Assembly: GCF_033807575.1 (NCBI RefSeq)
Contig: NC_084706.1
Coordinates: forward strand, 25,837,204 to 25,901,203
From: Cydia pomonella
Taxonomy: Eukaryota > Arthropoda > Insecta > Lepidoptera > Tortricidae
Length of the DNA: 64,000 nt
Direction of reading: 5' to 3'
In this document: positions 1-10,917 of the stretch, piece after piece
Position numbering within the stretch: position 1 is the stretch's first letter
How the letters are laid out: each line of letters starts with the position of its first letter
Position numbers and translations under genes: made by a program
The notes under the pieces: model-generated
What the model was told of the DNA's origin: nothing
The model's database searches: none
Seen by the model: only the letters and a program-made list of their open reading frames with translations

Positions 1-495
1 ATAATTGGATTCTGTTTTAGGTATACTGTGAAGTGGATAAGCCAAAAAAGAAAAACGAAACACTATACAAGTAAATTACTGTTTTCGGATGTCTTTATTA
101 TTTGACTCGTCTTTATCATAAATTAAACAGTATCGCCATTTCACTATCGCTACCACTGGCTTCAATGACCGGTATTTGTGACGTCACGGTGACGTAGTTT
201 AATTGGTCCGAGTGAAAGTATCACTGTTTTAGTTATCTTTATTAATGATTCGTCTTTATTAACATTTAAATAAGTAGCTTGCACCATTTCACTAGCGCCA
301 TACTTTTTATTATGATTGGAAAGAATTCCTTTGAAGTCAATCAATCAATTAGTTATATATTTGCAGTAATACTTAATAAAATGCATGCGAATATAATTTA
401 TGAAGAACATTACAGCACTGGTAATGTCAAAAATGATTCCAGAAAAAGAAAAACATGTCAAAATGTAAAATATCTAAAGAATAAAAATCTATTGC
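1..495. other. Non-coding AT-rich stretch with a diverged direct repeat
   Basis: No convincing gene. The segment around 130-240 (GACGTCACGGTGACGTAG, then GAGTGAAAGTATCACTG) resembles 1340-1450 in the same orientation, so both are probably copies of one interspersed repeat. The short open frames here show no recognisable motif. Confidence 0.5.
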
Positions 496-2041
496 AATTG
501 GTTACTTGACACATGTTGAATATTATAACAAAATTTAGTTAAATTGACAGAAAATGAGCCATCCATTATAAAAAAGTGGAATTTAAAAAATTATATGGAG
601 ATTATTCAAAAATAGAAAAGAAAATGGTACCATTCGATTCCTTACATTTTATTGAAAAATAAATTGTATGACAACTATACACATGAACGCTATATTTCAG
701 GTTCAAAATGGCAATTTCCTTGATCTTCCGTACATTTAGGACTGACTTATATGATGTGACGTCACATCACCTTATCATTATGTTAGAGGCGTTTCAATCG
801 TCGAGTGCGAGGGTCAGACTAACTCTCATTTCTGACCTTTATGTTGCTTAAATGCCATGAGTCCTATATAGACATTTGATCCTCAGAAAAATCAAGATCG
901 TTTGACATTATTTACAAAAAACTGTCAAGTAGCCAATTATATATATGTAGTAAACGCCCCTATGATGGGACAGGCACCAGTAATGAGATGGTAAAGTAGC
1001 AGTAATGTAAATTAAATTATAAGTAAGCATGACGTAAATTCGAAATATGCACTTTTAGCACTAAACTTAGTGTTGTTAATGCTGTTTTAATTTATATAGT
1101 CACGTCTGAAAATATCAATACGAAAAATGTTCCAAAAATATGTATACACTACCTTAATATATGGGCAATAAAGTCGTGTATACATATTTTTGACACTTTT
1201 TCGTATCAATATTTTTAGACGTGACCGTACTGGTGATAGTACCCGATAAATATTATCCCGCTTATTTCTGCAAAAAAACTACACGCTAAAGCAATGGAAA
1301 TGGGTCAATGGATACAGAATTTTCATGAATTGTGACCCGTTTTCATGGCTCTTGGGTGTATTTCACCGAATCATTGATGGTATTTGTTTATTATTCAATT
1401 ACGTCACTGTGGCGTATTTAATTCGTTTGGGTGAAAGTATCACTGCTTAGTCGCCGTGTCTGGTAATGCTACTGTTTGGAATTAAAGGGATTTTCATATT
1501 ACGTAATTTACCTTCAGAATCCAAAGGTAAATTACGTAATTTTAAATAACCTTTAATTGGCTACTTGACAGTTTTTTGTAAATAATGTCGATCGATCTTG
1601 ATTTTCTTGAGGATCAAATGTCTATATAGGACTCATGGCATTTAAGCAAAACACAGGTCAGAAATGAGAGTTAAAGTCTGACGCTCGCACTCGACGATTG
1701 AAGCGCCTCTAACAAAATGATATTGTAATGTGACGTCACATTACATTAGTACCTGTCCTAAATGTATGGAAGATCAAGAAAAATGCTCTTTAGACTCTGA
1801 AATAATGCGTTTATGTATATAGTTGTCATACATTTTATTTTTCAATAAAATGTAAGAAATCGAATGGTACCATTTTCTTTTTGAAAGTAAAAAAAAAAAT
1901 ATTTTGGAAGACTGAAGCCTTGTATTTTTTTAATAATTTTAATGTCTTTTTAAATTCCACTTTTTTTATAATGTACGGCTCATTTTCTATCCATTTAGCT
2001 AAATTTTGTTATAATATTCAACATGTATCAAGTACCCAATT
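496..2041. repeat. Long inverted repeat (fold-back), arms about 440-490 bp
   Basis: Positions 496-937 match the reverse complement of 1555-2041. Shared landmarks are GGTACTTGATACATGTTGAA, GGTACCATTCGA, the TGTGACGTCACAT palindrome, CACTCGACGATTGAA and ACTGTCAAGTAGCCAATT. The right arm carries about 80 extra bases near 1885-1965. The roughly 615-bp spacer holds a separate hairpin MITE (1099-1225) and a 16-bp-stem hairpin at 1499-1539. It is probably a decayed non-autonomous element; no transposase is visible. Confidence 0.75.
1099..1225. mobile_element. Hairpin MITE with about 50-bp terminal inverted repeats
   Basis: The ends GTCACGTCTGAAAATATCAA and (reverse complement) GTCACGTCTAAAAATATTGA continue as imperfect arms to a centre near 1160. 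A relative containing ATGTATACACGACCTTATTG lies at 26330-26420. It has no coding capacity. Confidence 0.8.
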
Positions 2042-2696
2042 TACTTTAAATTGATGTTCTCAACTCAAGCAAAAGGTAACACATTGTCGCATGCCATAAG
2101 GGTGCTCTAACAGGTTATTCGTATGAAGATACCAGCAAATTTCGCCCGTATGGTAAGCGACAGTGGTACTTTTTGCTTGTGAACGTCACAGATAGATTCC
2201 GTCTGACCTATCTAAGCGCGGACTTTGCAGTTATAGACAGGCCAATTCGAACGTATGACATCAAAATGATTGATGTGTTCAATTCATTTTGAATACCTCG
2301 CCTGCTCAGCAATATCCGCTGCTGACTGTGATCAGTTATTTAAAAGTTGTTTGGGATATTATACTTTTAACAATTACCTAAAGAATTAATTCACAGTATA
2401 AAATTATCTAAATTGTCCCTAACTAATTATTAAATGACCCCGGATTAGGGTCAACAGTTTGTATGTATGATCCATTGTCGTAATGTATGAAAATGTTGAT
2501 CCTATTGTTGCGAGAAAGTTGCGAGCAACGCTTAGCATTCATTGCGCGTGCGCCTTATAATGGGTTTCTAGTTTGAAAGGACGTATGTGGGAAGGTGTAC
2601 CACAGATATATGTATATGCTGACAAGTAGACAGTGTTAACTTTTTTCTACTTATCGACTTTAATGGTTGAATTAAGACTTCGTATAACATACACTA

Positions 2697-2960
2697 TGAC
2701 AAACAAACAAACAAGCATTTATTCAGCAAATAGGCCACAGGGGCACTTTCACATGTCAAATTTTTACAATCAATAAAAATAACGAAATACAATTACGAAT
2801 ATGGAATCAATTAAATATTAGATACTTTATTAGAGATGTATACAGTCTCTTAATGTCGAATTACACAAAAATAACTATGATAAAAAATACAAACAACAAA
2901 TGCTGAAATTCTTTAGAGATGTAAAAGTCTCTAAGTGTCAGAGAGAAAATATAATTTAAA
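2697..2960 (-). mobile_element. LINE 3' end, 5'-truncated (minus strand)
   Basis: On the minus strand this reads as a LINE 3' UTR ending CCTGTGGCCTATTTGCTGAA, TAAATGCTTG and a short (TTTG)n tail. It is homologous to the plus-strand copy at 45290-45615: both contain the paired 'agagatgta...agtctctaa' blocks and the GTGTAATTCGACAT segment. No reverse-transcriptase codons remain. Confidence 0.75.
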
Positions 2961-3235
2961 AAAAATGGGCTCCCGAGTCCACTATAATGACTTCTTACGA
3001 AACGCTGTAGTCAACTGAGCTATAACCGCGAAAACAAAGTTCGCAAACTGCGAGCATCTTTCTCTGTCAATCTAATCACGAATTCAATTTGACGAACATT
3101 TTTATATATAAATATAAGTTTGGATTGGCCTCACGGGACGCCATGAAATTATTTAACAGGAAAGGGGACGGCCTCTTTGGGTATTGACGTTATGGAAAAT
3201 ATATTTACTTACATAATTTGATGTATATTAACAAT

Positions 3236-3386
3236 AGCTATGCCCTTACGTTTGACTGACATAATTAGATTTTTTTTTATTAATGTAAAAATTAGGAGCG
3301 AAAAACATCTTCCATTCAAATTTTTAAATGGTTCCTACTCTTATAATAATTAAAAATTCGAAAAAATCAAACGTGTGGGCATAGCT
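3236..3386. mobile_element. Small hairpin MITE
   Basis: The ends AGCTATGCCCTTACGTTTGA and (reverse complement) AGCTATGCCCACACGTTTGA enclose about 110 bp of AT-rich DNA. The structure is terminal inverted repeats only, without an ORF. Confidence 0.65.
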
Positions 3387-4289
3387 GTGGTAAGTATACA
3401 ACAAATTGTGTCAAAATATTTTCAATAATGTTAATATCCAGAGAGAAAAATGGAATACGTAGGACTAAGTTTGTATGAAAAGGCGATTTCGCGCGCCTAA
3501 CAACTCCCAGCACATGCGAGATCTACATAGCTACATATCTGCGTCACTTACGACATTTAGTATGAAAGAAATTATAGAACAATATGACACGGACGACCTG
3601 TTTCTTTCACTTGTTTGTTTGCTTAATATTTAAACGAAGTGTGAATAGTAATGGCGGAAAAAGGGTTTTTATGTTATGTGTGGTCGTTTGAGACGTGCAC
3701 AACACCGGAAAATAGCACTGTTAGAGTGAAAATATGGTGAAAATTACAATTTTGACACTTAAATGCTTTTATGGGATAGTAAAACGACGTTTACGGTTAT
3801 ATGTTTATAAGAATGAGAAACATTTATTGTCACACAAAAAAGAAATGGTACGAGTTACCAAGTATATAAAAATAACATAAACAATTAGGATGTGTGACAA
3901 AAACGGGCTCAGCATAAGCTGCGTCAGCCATTTTATCACAAAATGACCGCGCAGCGCTGATTTTCAGTCGTCCTCCTTTCACTAAGCCGCAGTGATATGT
4001 ATGCGGGTTAAAGATTATTCTTAAACATAACTAATAAAATAGAATTCATGCAAGATTTTTAACTTTTTTGTGTAACGTTTCTGTTTAACTACCTTATTAT
4101 TTTTACAGTTTTCCAAATTGAATGTTTTCAAATATCATTTTTAATAAATTTATGCGTTAATGGTATACATTTTTCACTGTTTTTTTTATTAATTTTGCTG
4201 TTATTGATAATATAAATAGATATATTTGCGGACAATCTTACACAGATCGCCCCAAACTAAGCAAAGCTTGTACTATGATAGATATTACG
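3387..4289. other. Gene-free AT-rich interval
   Basis: No ORF or repeat that I can name. It holds scattered inverted words and a moderately GC-rich patch near 3900-4000. Confidence 0.4.
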
Positions 4290-4672
4290 AGTATGGTTAT
4301 TAGAGCTAGGCTCTTGTCGGTGCAGCTCGATGCAGTTGTCTCCACCTTGGTCGATCCGAAGCCCCTATAGTGTCCTGGTACAACACAGCCCCTACATGCT
4401 CATTTACTTGGCTCATCTAACTTTTCCTTGATCTTCCCCTCCCTCTTCTTCCATTTATTTTCCCTTCTATGATGTTTCTGATGAAGTGGTCGTGTCTTAA
4501 CAGGTGGCTGATCATTTTTCCTCTTCTATTTTTAATAATGCTCATTAAGCTTCTCTTTTCCTTCACTCTTTTTACGGCTTTATTACTCGTAGTTACTCTT
4601 TCTGTCCAACTTATTCCTTCCATCCTTCGCCAACACCACATCTCAAATGCTTATAAATATTTCCGTTATGAT
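4290..4672 (-). mobile_element. RTE-like LINE, C-terminal reverse-transcriptase remnant
   Basis: The minus strand encodes the characteristic tail of RTE-type reverse transcriptases. Translated from about 4660 down it shows FEMWCWRRMEGISWTERV, then RRGKMISHLLRHDHFIRNII and EGKINGRRGRGRSRK. The frame then degenerates, but the terminal segment CTGCATCGAGCTGCACCGAC, AAGAGCC, typical of this element's 3' end, persists to about 4298. The 5' side is truncated just above 4670, where an in-frame stop precedes AFEMW. It is a dead fragment of about 380 bp. Confidence 0.85.
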
Positions 4673-4675
4673 ATT

Positions 4676-4996
4676 ATGACGGGAGACCATCGCATGTGGC
4701 GCACTACACCACCGGCAGTGGGAGCCGTGGGCGGGGCAGGATGTCCCGCAGGCCCCAAGCGTGCCGGCAGCGGTGGCCGCCCTCGTCGCGCAGGTGGTCG
4801 TGGCTGCGGCGGTGGCCGCTCTCGTCGCGCAGGTAGTCATGCCGGCAGCGGTGGCCGCCCTCGTCGCGAAGGTGGACGTGGCGGCGGCGGCGGCGGCCCG
4901 CACTCGTCGCTCGACTCTCTGGTGTCGGGCGCGGTGGCGAATTCATCGCCCGACGACGGTTGCGAGGAGATGGACGAGGCGGGCGACGATGGTGAA
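4676..4996 (+). CDS. GC-rich, repeat-bearing putative coding exon (unrecognised)
   Basis: A GC island in an AT-rich landscape. It contains three copies of a 39-bp unit (anchors at 4772, 4811, 4850), a multiple of three, so several frames stay open on both strands. The plus frame from the ATG at 4676 gives a Gly/Arg-rich repeat followed by non-repetitive acidic sequence containing SSPDDGCEEMDEAGDDGERT, which looks protein-like, and stops after 5020. A GTACGT donor-like site lies at about 4997. An alternative frame gives an Ala/Val repeat. It may be a first coding exon or only a CpG-rich minisatellite. I do not recognise a family, and the evidence for coding is weak. Confidence 0.25.
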
Positions 4997-5020
4997 CGTA
5001 CGTTTCTTGGGGACGCTAGT

Positions 5021-5815
5021 TGAGCTCGTGTTTTCTCGTTTGCATTTTTGTTTACTTAGGTAGCTTTGACGTACATGTTGAACACAATTTTACATGTCAG
5101 AATATAACCCGTATATACGTAACAGTATGTAGTAATCATAGGTTATATTTTTCGTAAAATGGATGTAAAAAGCAACACGTAAATACAAAATCGAGAAAAT
5201 AATTTACAAAATACGACTGACGTTGGCAGCGTCGTTGTATTATTCCTAGATAAATTCCGTTTCTAAGGGAAGGTGAAATTCGACCGAGCTTGCGGCGGAC
5301 TTTAATTTTAACCACACTGACCAATAACGTATTGTGACGCCCGCATCCTCTCACCAAATGTGACCTAGTAAGTCACAAATTATATAAAACGTATGCACTC
5401 TTATGCAGTTAGAACAGCGAAGACATAATGATTGACATTCGAAAATGGTTTTTATCGAATTGAAATAAGACGCATTGTTTTTAATGATGCTAAAATTATT
5501 GTGATTTGTAATATTGAAGTGAATGGTGCTGAATGGTTAGGTAAATTGCCGGGTGTATGCACTGGTATTAAAACTATAGATATGCGCGCTCCAAGATTGA
5601 AGCACTTAATGCTGTTAGTCGTTGGACTTTAATATGACGCGTAAGTGACAAACTCTAGTCATCTCTTTTATACTTAGGTATTTTTGGACCAAAGTTCCTT
5701 ATCGAACGCTACATACTTGGAGGATGGGGACTAGGCGAAAAAAGTGTAAGATTTTTCCATCACAACCCATACTGTTGAGAAAGACACGGACACGGTTACG
5801 GATACGAACACGAGG
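5021..5815. other. Gene-free interval
   Basis: Only short open frames without recognisable motifs, for example a 66-codon frame at 5432-5632. No transposon end could be identified. Confidence 0.35.
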
Positions 5816-6034
5816 AACATGAGCATGAGCATGAGCATGACCATAAGCATGAGCATGACCATAAGCATGAGCATGAGCATGAGCATGAACATAAGCATGA
5901 GCATGAGCATGACCATAAGCATGAGCATGACCATAAGCATGATCATGAACATAAGCATGAGCATGAACATAAGCATGAGCATGCACATAAGCATGAACAA
6001 AAGCATGAGCATGAGCGTGAACATAAGCATGAGT
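5816..6034. repeat. Hexanucleotide satellite, about 36 units
   Basis: Imperfect tandem hexamers of the type GAGCAT alternating with GACCAT, AAGCAT and GAACAT variants. Because six is a multiple of three, frames remain open on both strands: the minus strand reads His-Ala dipeptides with Tyr-Val/Tyr-Gly interruptions inside a 128-codon frame (5699-6085), and the plus strand reads Ser-Met. Flanking sequence (GACACGGACACGGTTACGGA) is a degenerate continuation. Protein coding is unlikely. Confidence 0.9.
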
Positions 6035-6960
6035 CAAGCACCGCGAGTCTTGTATCCTCCGTCTATATGTTGTTTTTATTAGCATTATAAGAGACTATAC
6101 GAACTTGACGTGTCTTTTTATTAAAAAACGCTTCGCTATCGAAAAACCAAAAGAATCTAAATTAACATATACCGGGTGTGACCTGTAACAGGAGCAAAAA
6201 ATTTAACTGTATACTGTACTCCTCAAACTGAAAAAATAACTTGTCTTTTGATTTTTCGTACACTTTAAAGTTTATTCTAAGATGCAATGTCATAAACAAT
6301 GATAATGTCGTAGGTACATTAAAGATAATATTTAAAAGTTATTGACAAAAGTGTCACCTTTTTAAGTACCTATGTTTTAATTTTATTTAATTATATGATA
6401 TAAAATTGTTACATATTTGCTGCGACTTCTTTTTAAACAGTGTTTTTTTTTCAATAAAGATCGTGTATCTTTATCTAATTCTAAAAAAAAACTGATAGGA
6501 TACGAAACTTATAAAGGTTTTCTATTACATATATTATCTAGGCCGGTGCAGTCACGAATCAGTATTCGTAAATTTATGGTTTATGGTTTAAGACATTTAT
6601 TATCTCATAAAGAATTTACAAAATTCACTTACATGAGATACACTTATATAACAATACTTTTAAGACTAGCGAGCACTATTTAATTTTATAAAGATTAATA
6701 CGAGTATAAATTCTACATATAAGGTTTTGTTATGCATGGTAAAGTGGGTAGGAGGAATCGGCAGCTTAGAGGACAATTTACTTCGACCGTCCTGTTCAGA
6801 TGCGTCACAGTAGGTACCATTCGAAGTTTAACATCTTGATTTAGTATTAATATTAACCATGGACCCGCCCTGGCTTCGCTAGGGTTATCAAATAACACAC
6901 ATACACCTAAACCTTCCTCAGGAATCACTCTATTGATCAATCAATCCCCTGGCTTTTATC
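6035..6960. other. Gene-free interval with one repeat fragment
   Basis: The 88-codon frame at 6417-6683 has no recognisable motif. Positions about 6880-6955 (CACCTAAACCTTCCTCAGGA, ATCACTCTATTGAT) match, inverted, part of the repeat at 35335-35515. Confidence 0.4.
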
Positions 6961-7165
6961 CCTATTTGGGGTCAGCCCTCCTGGGCGCGTAGGCCAGATG
7001 CCTACCGTTCACGCTCCGTATAGTAACGTAGTTATTTCTCTCTATCACTTTTCCATAGTAGTGCGACAGAGACAGTTGCATTTCGTTCGCTACTTCTCTA
7101 CACACCCTGATGATCTTTCGCCAATCTTGGCGGTTTTGCGTAATTTCTGGCGTTAAGTCCGTCGT
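6961..7165 (-). mobile_element. RTE-like LINE 3' end, interrupted by a MITE
   Basis: On the minus strand the end of a LINE reading frame reads DLTPEITQNRQDWRKIIR, then resumes after an insertion as RADPK and a stop, followed by the usual GGGCTGACCCCAAATAGGGA 3' sequence. The insertion (about 6983-7105) separates the two parts. The element is severely 5'-truncated. Confidence 0.7.
6983..7105. mobile_element. MITE-like insertion inside a LINE 3' end
   Basis: About 123 bp sharing CGTAGGCCAGATGCC, AGTGCGACAGAGACAGTTGC and TTTCGTTCGCTAC words with the hairpin repeat family at 19905-20345 and 54890-54940. It is bounded by the trinucleotide CCT on both sides, a possible short target duplication. 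Confidence 0.55.
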
Positions 7166-7584
7166 CAGCAATTCTTATTGTCATAAAAAAATCCGGGGTA
7201 TGATTAAAATCATTTTACATAACAAAATTACCCTGTATACCGAGAGACAACGATATATACGAGTTAGATGCAGTACAAATTAACTTAATATCAAGTCAAG
7301 ATCAGATTTATAAAGTTCAGATAACACTTAAATGCTTCGTAGATCCACTGTTGCGCAAGCGCAGGTTAAAAGTTCGCCTTATTTCTGAGTGCTACTTTAT
7401 GATGAGGTATAATGAAATATATAACATGCAATTCCACCAATCAAATAGTACATTAATACATTGTATTAGGTAATTATAATTACTTAACACATTCGTATTA
7501 TACTTAATCTCGGCTCGGCTTAATTAAATTCACCTTCCTATACAAATGGATTTTCGTTCTCATTTTAAAACTACGTGTTGAATT

Positions 7585-7750
7585 TTTATATATATTTATT
7601 TCGAGTAACATGACTATACAATTTGTAGAATACACTATAAAACTTAAAACCTAAATCTAAAAATAAATAATACTAAACTTAAAATAAAATACTAAAAAAT
7701 ATCCCCCTGCGGCATGGTGCCGTAGATACTGGCAGCATTTCCTCGTGTTG
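7585..7750 (-). mobile_element. Retroelement C-terminal tail (same family as 36838-37640)
   Basis: The minus strand begins with RGNAASIYGTMPQGDIF and a stop, matching the ERGNAAGIMGTF ending of the retroelement frame at 37290-37470. About 140 bp of AT-rich 3' UTR with AATAAATA motifs follow. Only the last 17 or so codons survive. Confidence 0.55.
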
Positions 7751-7924
7751 AATTGTTATGAAACTTTGCACATACAATAACATGAGATACATCTATGCTG
7801 GTAATTAGTGTATATAAAAAAAAAAAAAAAACTTTTATTTCGTGTAACAAGAGACACATATCTTCTTAAACTAACTAAAAATCTAAATTTTAAAAATCTT
7901 AATTTATTAAACGGGCTTTACCAT

Positions 7925-8080
7925 TCGACAGTACTAGTGGGAGAATGTAATCTTCCACAGTGTGATAAATATACACAATCCACCCTCTCGGCTATCATCT
8001 TCAGGATGATGTTGGGACTGCCCCGCACCCGACGCATCAGGGATGCGGCGCGCCAGCGCATTACCGATATAGCTCCAGCT
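7925..8080 (-). mobile_element. LINE reverse-transcriptase C-terminal fragment
   Basis: The minus strand reads MRWRAASLMRRVRGSPNIIL, then KMIAERVDCVYLSHC. This is the same segment as RKRIASL..TRVRGSSNS..AERLDCHL in the LINE at 26593-26905. The plus-strand open frame over this stretch (7808-8146) is a shadow. Confidence 0.75.
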
Positions 8081-8582
8081 TATAAAACAAATGAAATAGA
8101 GCAAAAACAAGTTTTGTATGAAAAACTTAAATTCGCTTTTTTTTAACTATGGTAACTGAAGCTACATAAACTAATTACAGACATAGATATATCTTATCCT
8201 ATTGTACGTACAAAGTATCAGAGCAATCTAGCTAGTCGTTTTAAGCTACGTTTGTATCAAAAACCAAGATTGCTGCGGACTCTTAAGGCCAGGGAAGCCA
8301 AAAAATCCGTCAAAAAAATTATAGTTATTTTTTTATTAGTATGTTTTTCATGTCTGGTTTTGGCAAGCCTACCCTTGCCAAAGTAGTCATATTGCCTATT
8401 TAATATTTAAAAAAAAACTAAAATTTTGCATTCGCCCCCTAATGGGGCATGAAGAGTTACAAACAGAAAGTTAAACAGGGATACTTTTGTATTTATTTAT
8501 TGTACATGGAGAACCAGCAGCTACGAGTATAACTAGGCTAATAACGACATAAATGTGACCGCGGCCGACAAAACGTCCAAAT

Positions 8583-8662
8583 TTGTCACTTGCCATAAGG
8601 ACGAGATTTGCTTGTATCTTTATACGAATAACCTGAAAAGGCATCCTTATGGCAAGCGACAA
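8583..8662. mobile_element. Short hairpin repeat (MITE)
   Basis: TTGTCACTTGCCATAAGGA at 8583 and its near-exact reverse complement TCCTTATGGCAAGCGACAA at 8644 bound an 80-bp fold-back. Confidence 0.6.
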
Positions 8663-8984
8663 AGTGGGACGGGAACTGATTCAGAGCCAATTATAGGATC
8701 TCACAATGTATAGAAACTCTGCGTAGGGGACGCCACTACCACAATCCATCACAATCTGAGGGTCTCCTGCGAAACAAGAAAATCTAAATTTCGTTATCTA
8801 ACCTGTCTATCACTCTTGCATATTCGAGCGATGAAGAAACAGATAACTAAATTTGGATTTTCACGTTTCCCGGTAGGCCCTTTGTAAACAAACCGCCTTG
8901 ATGCATCAATGTCGTATTTTATTATCTGTGAAAACTTGTCAAAAAACAGTTTAAGGCACAGTATGTATAAGTTACTCTATGGTT

Positions 8985-9075
8985 TACGAAAGGTGCTAGT
9001 GCTGCACTCTGGCAGCAGAACATTGCAGCAATACTCCTTATTGATGGGAATTAAAAACTAGACTAGACTAGACAG
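8985..9075 (+). mobile_element. LINE 3' tail with (CTAGA)n
   Basis: A short 3' UTR (GCTGCACTCTGGCAGCAGAA) ends in AATTAAAAA and a (CTAGA)3 simple tail, the usual ending of lepidopteran LINEs of this type. No coding part remains. Confidence 0.5.
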
Positions 9076-9389
9076 ACGCCTTTCTATGTCCGTTCACTTC
9101 CTTACAATCAGTCCTTGTCGTATCATTTAATCATTCTTATTTCAAACCGTTAAGACATATTTTTCCATTCACCTGATGTAATGCAGAATTTAGTGCATTA
9201 GTTTTACATAATTCGTGACCTATTAGGTCACCACTAGAGAGGATGTGGTTGCAATTTATCTGTCCGTGTGGTTGCACTTAGGTGTCGTTCTCCTTTTGAC
9301 GTTTTTATTGATATTCAATTCTATATGTAACTGACCTGGATAATCCCACGCAATTGGTTAAAAGCTTGCTAAGCAGGATGGATGCAGTC

Positions 9390-9833
9390 CAGTGTTGTCA
9401 CATACAATTTTGCCGAAATGGTAGAACAGGGTGCAAAAATAGGTAGAAATGGGTGGAATTTAAAATGAAAAATAGGTAGATCTACCTCTCAATAGAAGTA
9501 CATTTTTATGATTAAAATGTTTTGAATTATTTATAAGTTTTTAATATTGTGACGTTAGTACACGTGTTCATTAAAGAAATTGAAACATAAGTTAGGATTT
9601 CCATTGTTTGTAGGTAATAAACCTGCTTGTATAATCTGTTTCTTTGGCAAGTTTTAATTAAATCAAATCTAAATTCGGTAGAAATTAGGTAATGTTCCGT
9701 CACATGTATTGACAATTGCTTACAATTTTACCATTTTGAAAAATAGGTAGATTTCAGGCCGAGGGAGGTAGATAGGTAGAACGCAGGTAAAATAGGTAGA
9801 TCTACCAAAAAGTAGGTAGATGTGACAACACTG
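9390..9833. mobile_element. hAT-type non-autonomous element (444 bp)
   Basis: Fourteen-base terminal inverted repeats, CAGTGTTGTCACAT at both ends, are flanked by a perfect 8-bp target duplication ATGCAGTC (9382-9389 and 9834-9841). CAGTG ends plus 8-bp duplications are diagnostic of the hAT superfamily. Inside are several subterminal copies of AGGTAGATCTACC-like motifs (9474, 9744, 9767, 9792, 9811), plausible transposase-binding repeats. No transposase ORF. Confidence 0.92.
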
Positions 9834-9880
9834 ATGCAGTCTATAAATAAAGATTACGTATTTGCTTTCTTGTAAAAGAA

Positions 9881-9985
9881 GCGGTGATGACCGAGTTGAT
9901 CAGATGTCCGACTTTCAATCCTGAAGTCGCGGGTTATTCCGGCTCATACCAATGAGTTTTTCGGAATCAATATTAAAGTCGCTAG
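9881..9985 (+). mobile_element. tRNA-derived SINE, head fragment (family S2)
   Basis: The polymerase III A box-like TGATGACCGAGTTGATCAG and B box-like GGTCGCGGGTTATTCC analogue (here GTCGCGGGTTATTCCGGC) match the heads at 39560-39592 and 42530-42585. The body is missing. Confidence 0.7.
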
Positions 9986-10024
9986 AGACATACTATTTTC
10001 ACTGTGGTAAGGTACAAAATGGTA

Positions 10025-10727
10025 CTTTTTAGGGTTCCGTAGTCAACTAGGAACCCTTATAGTTTCGCCATGTCCGTCTGTCTGTCTGTCTGTCCGAGGC
10101 TTTGCTCCGTGGTCGTTAGTGCTAGAAAGCTGAAATTTGACATGGATATATAAATAAATAAAGCCGACAAAGTCGTACAATAAAATCTGAAATTTTTTTT
10201 TTTTAGAGTACCTCCCCTACACGTAAAGTGGGGGTGAAATTTTTCTTTCGCTTCAACCCTAGAGTGTGGGGTATCGTTGGAAAGGTCTTTCAAAACTAAT
10301 AGGGGTTTTCAAGAAACATTTTTTGATAAAGTGAATATATTCGGAGATAATCGCTCCAAAAGAAAAAAAAATGTGTCCCCCCCCCTCTAACTTTTGAACC
10401 ATAGGTCCAAAAAATATGAAAAAAATCGTAGAAGTAGAGCTTAAGAAAGACATTAAATGAAAACTATAGCGGACATGATCAGTTTAGCTGTTTTTGAGTT
10501 ATCGCAAAAAGTATTCCCTTCATAGTAAAAAGACTTACTTTAATTAGGTAGGTATATATTGATTATGCAAATTTGCCTATTTGTTTAACTCGGGTGAAAG
10601 GTACCGTTTCATCCCTTGGTTAACAATTTACTATACTTTAAGCTCCAGTTTAGCTTATTGTGACGGAAGAGTTACTACGGAACCCTACACTGAGCGTGGC
10701 CCGACATGCTCTTGGCCGGTTTTTTTA
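10025..10727 (-). mobile_element. Interspersed element with CCGGCCAAG / GGAACCCTA termini, about 700 bp
   Basis: On the minus strand it starts AAAACCGGCCAAGAGCATGT and ends TGACTACGGAACCCTAAAAA. A second nearly full copy in the opposite orientation lies at 33852-34550. A shorter relative with the same ends is at 62227-62490. Internal landmarks are a (TCTG)n run, GTGGGGTATCGTTGGAAAGG, a poly-C tract and a hairpin near 10590-10630. Non-coding; superfamily undetermined. Confidence 0.85.
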
Positions 10728-10917
10728 TATAAACTGATCGGCGATTGGCCCTACTCACCTGATGGAAAGTGAAGACAGGGCCTCAGATGGAGCTCACCGG
10801 TTCAGTAGTAGCCTATTCACTCTTGCTTTTAAAGATACCGAGGTCATTATCAGGGAATACAGATGGCGGAAGCGCATTTCATTCTTAATCTGAAATTAAA
10901 TTCCTTAACTGATTCTA
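10728..10917. repeat. Interspersed repeat fragment
   Basis: The words CCTACTCACCTGATGGAAAG, TGAAGACAGGGCCTCAGATG and CTATTCACTCTTGC resemble a common lepidopteran LINE 3' region. No ORF. Confidence 0.4.

Noticed and set aside
5699..6085. His/Ala-rich 128-codon ORF
   Set aside because: Generated by a hexamer satellite; the opposite strand is also open. Metal-binding or secreted-protein readings have no support.
7808..8146. Plus-strand 112-codon ORF
   Set aside because: A shadow of the minus-strand LINE C-terminal fragment (RAASLMRRVRGSPN) over the same bases.
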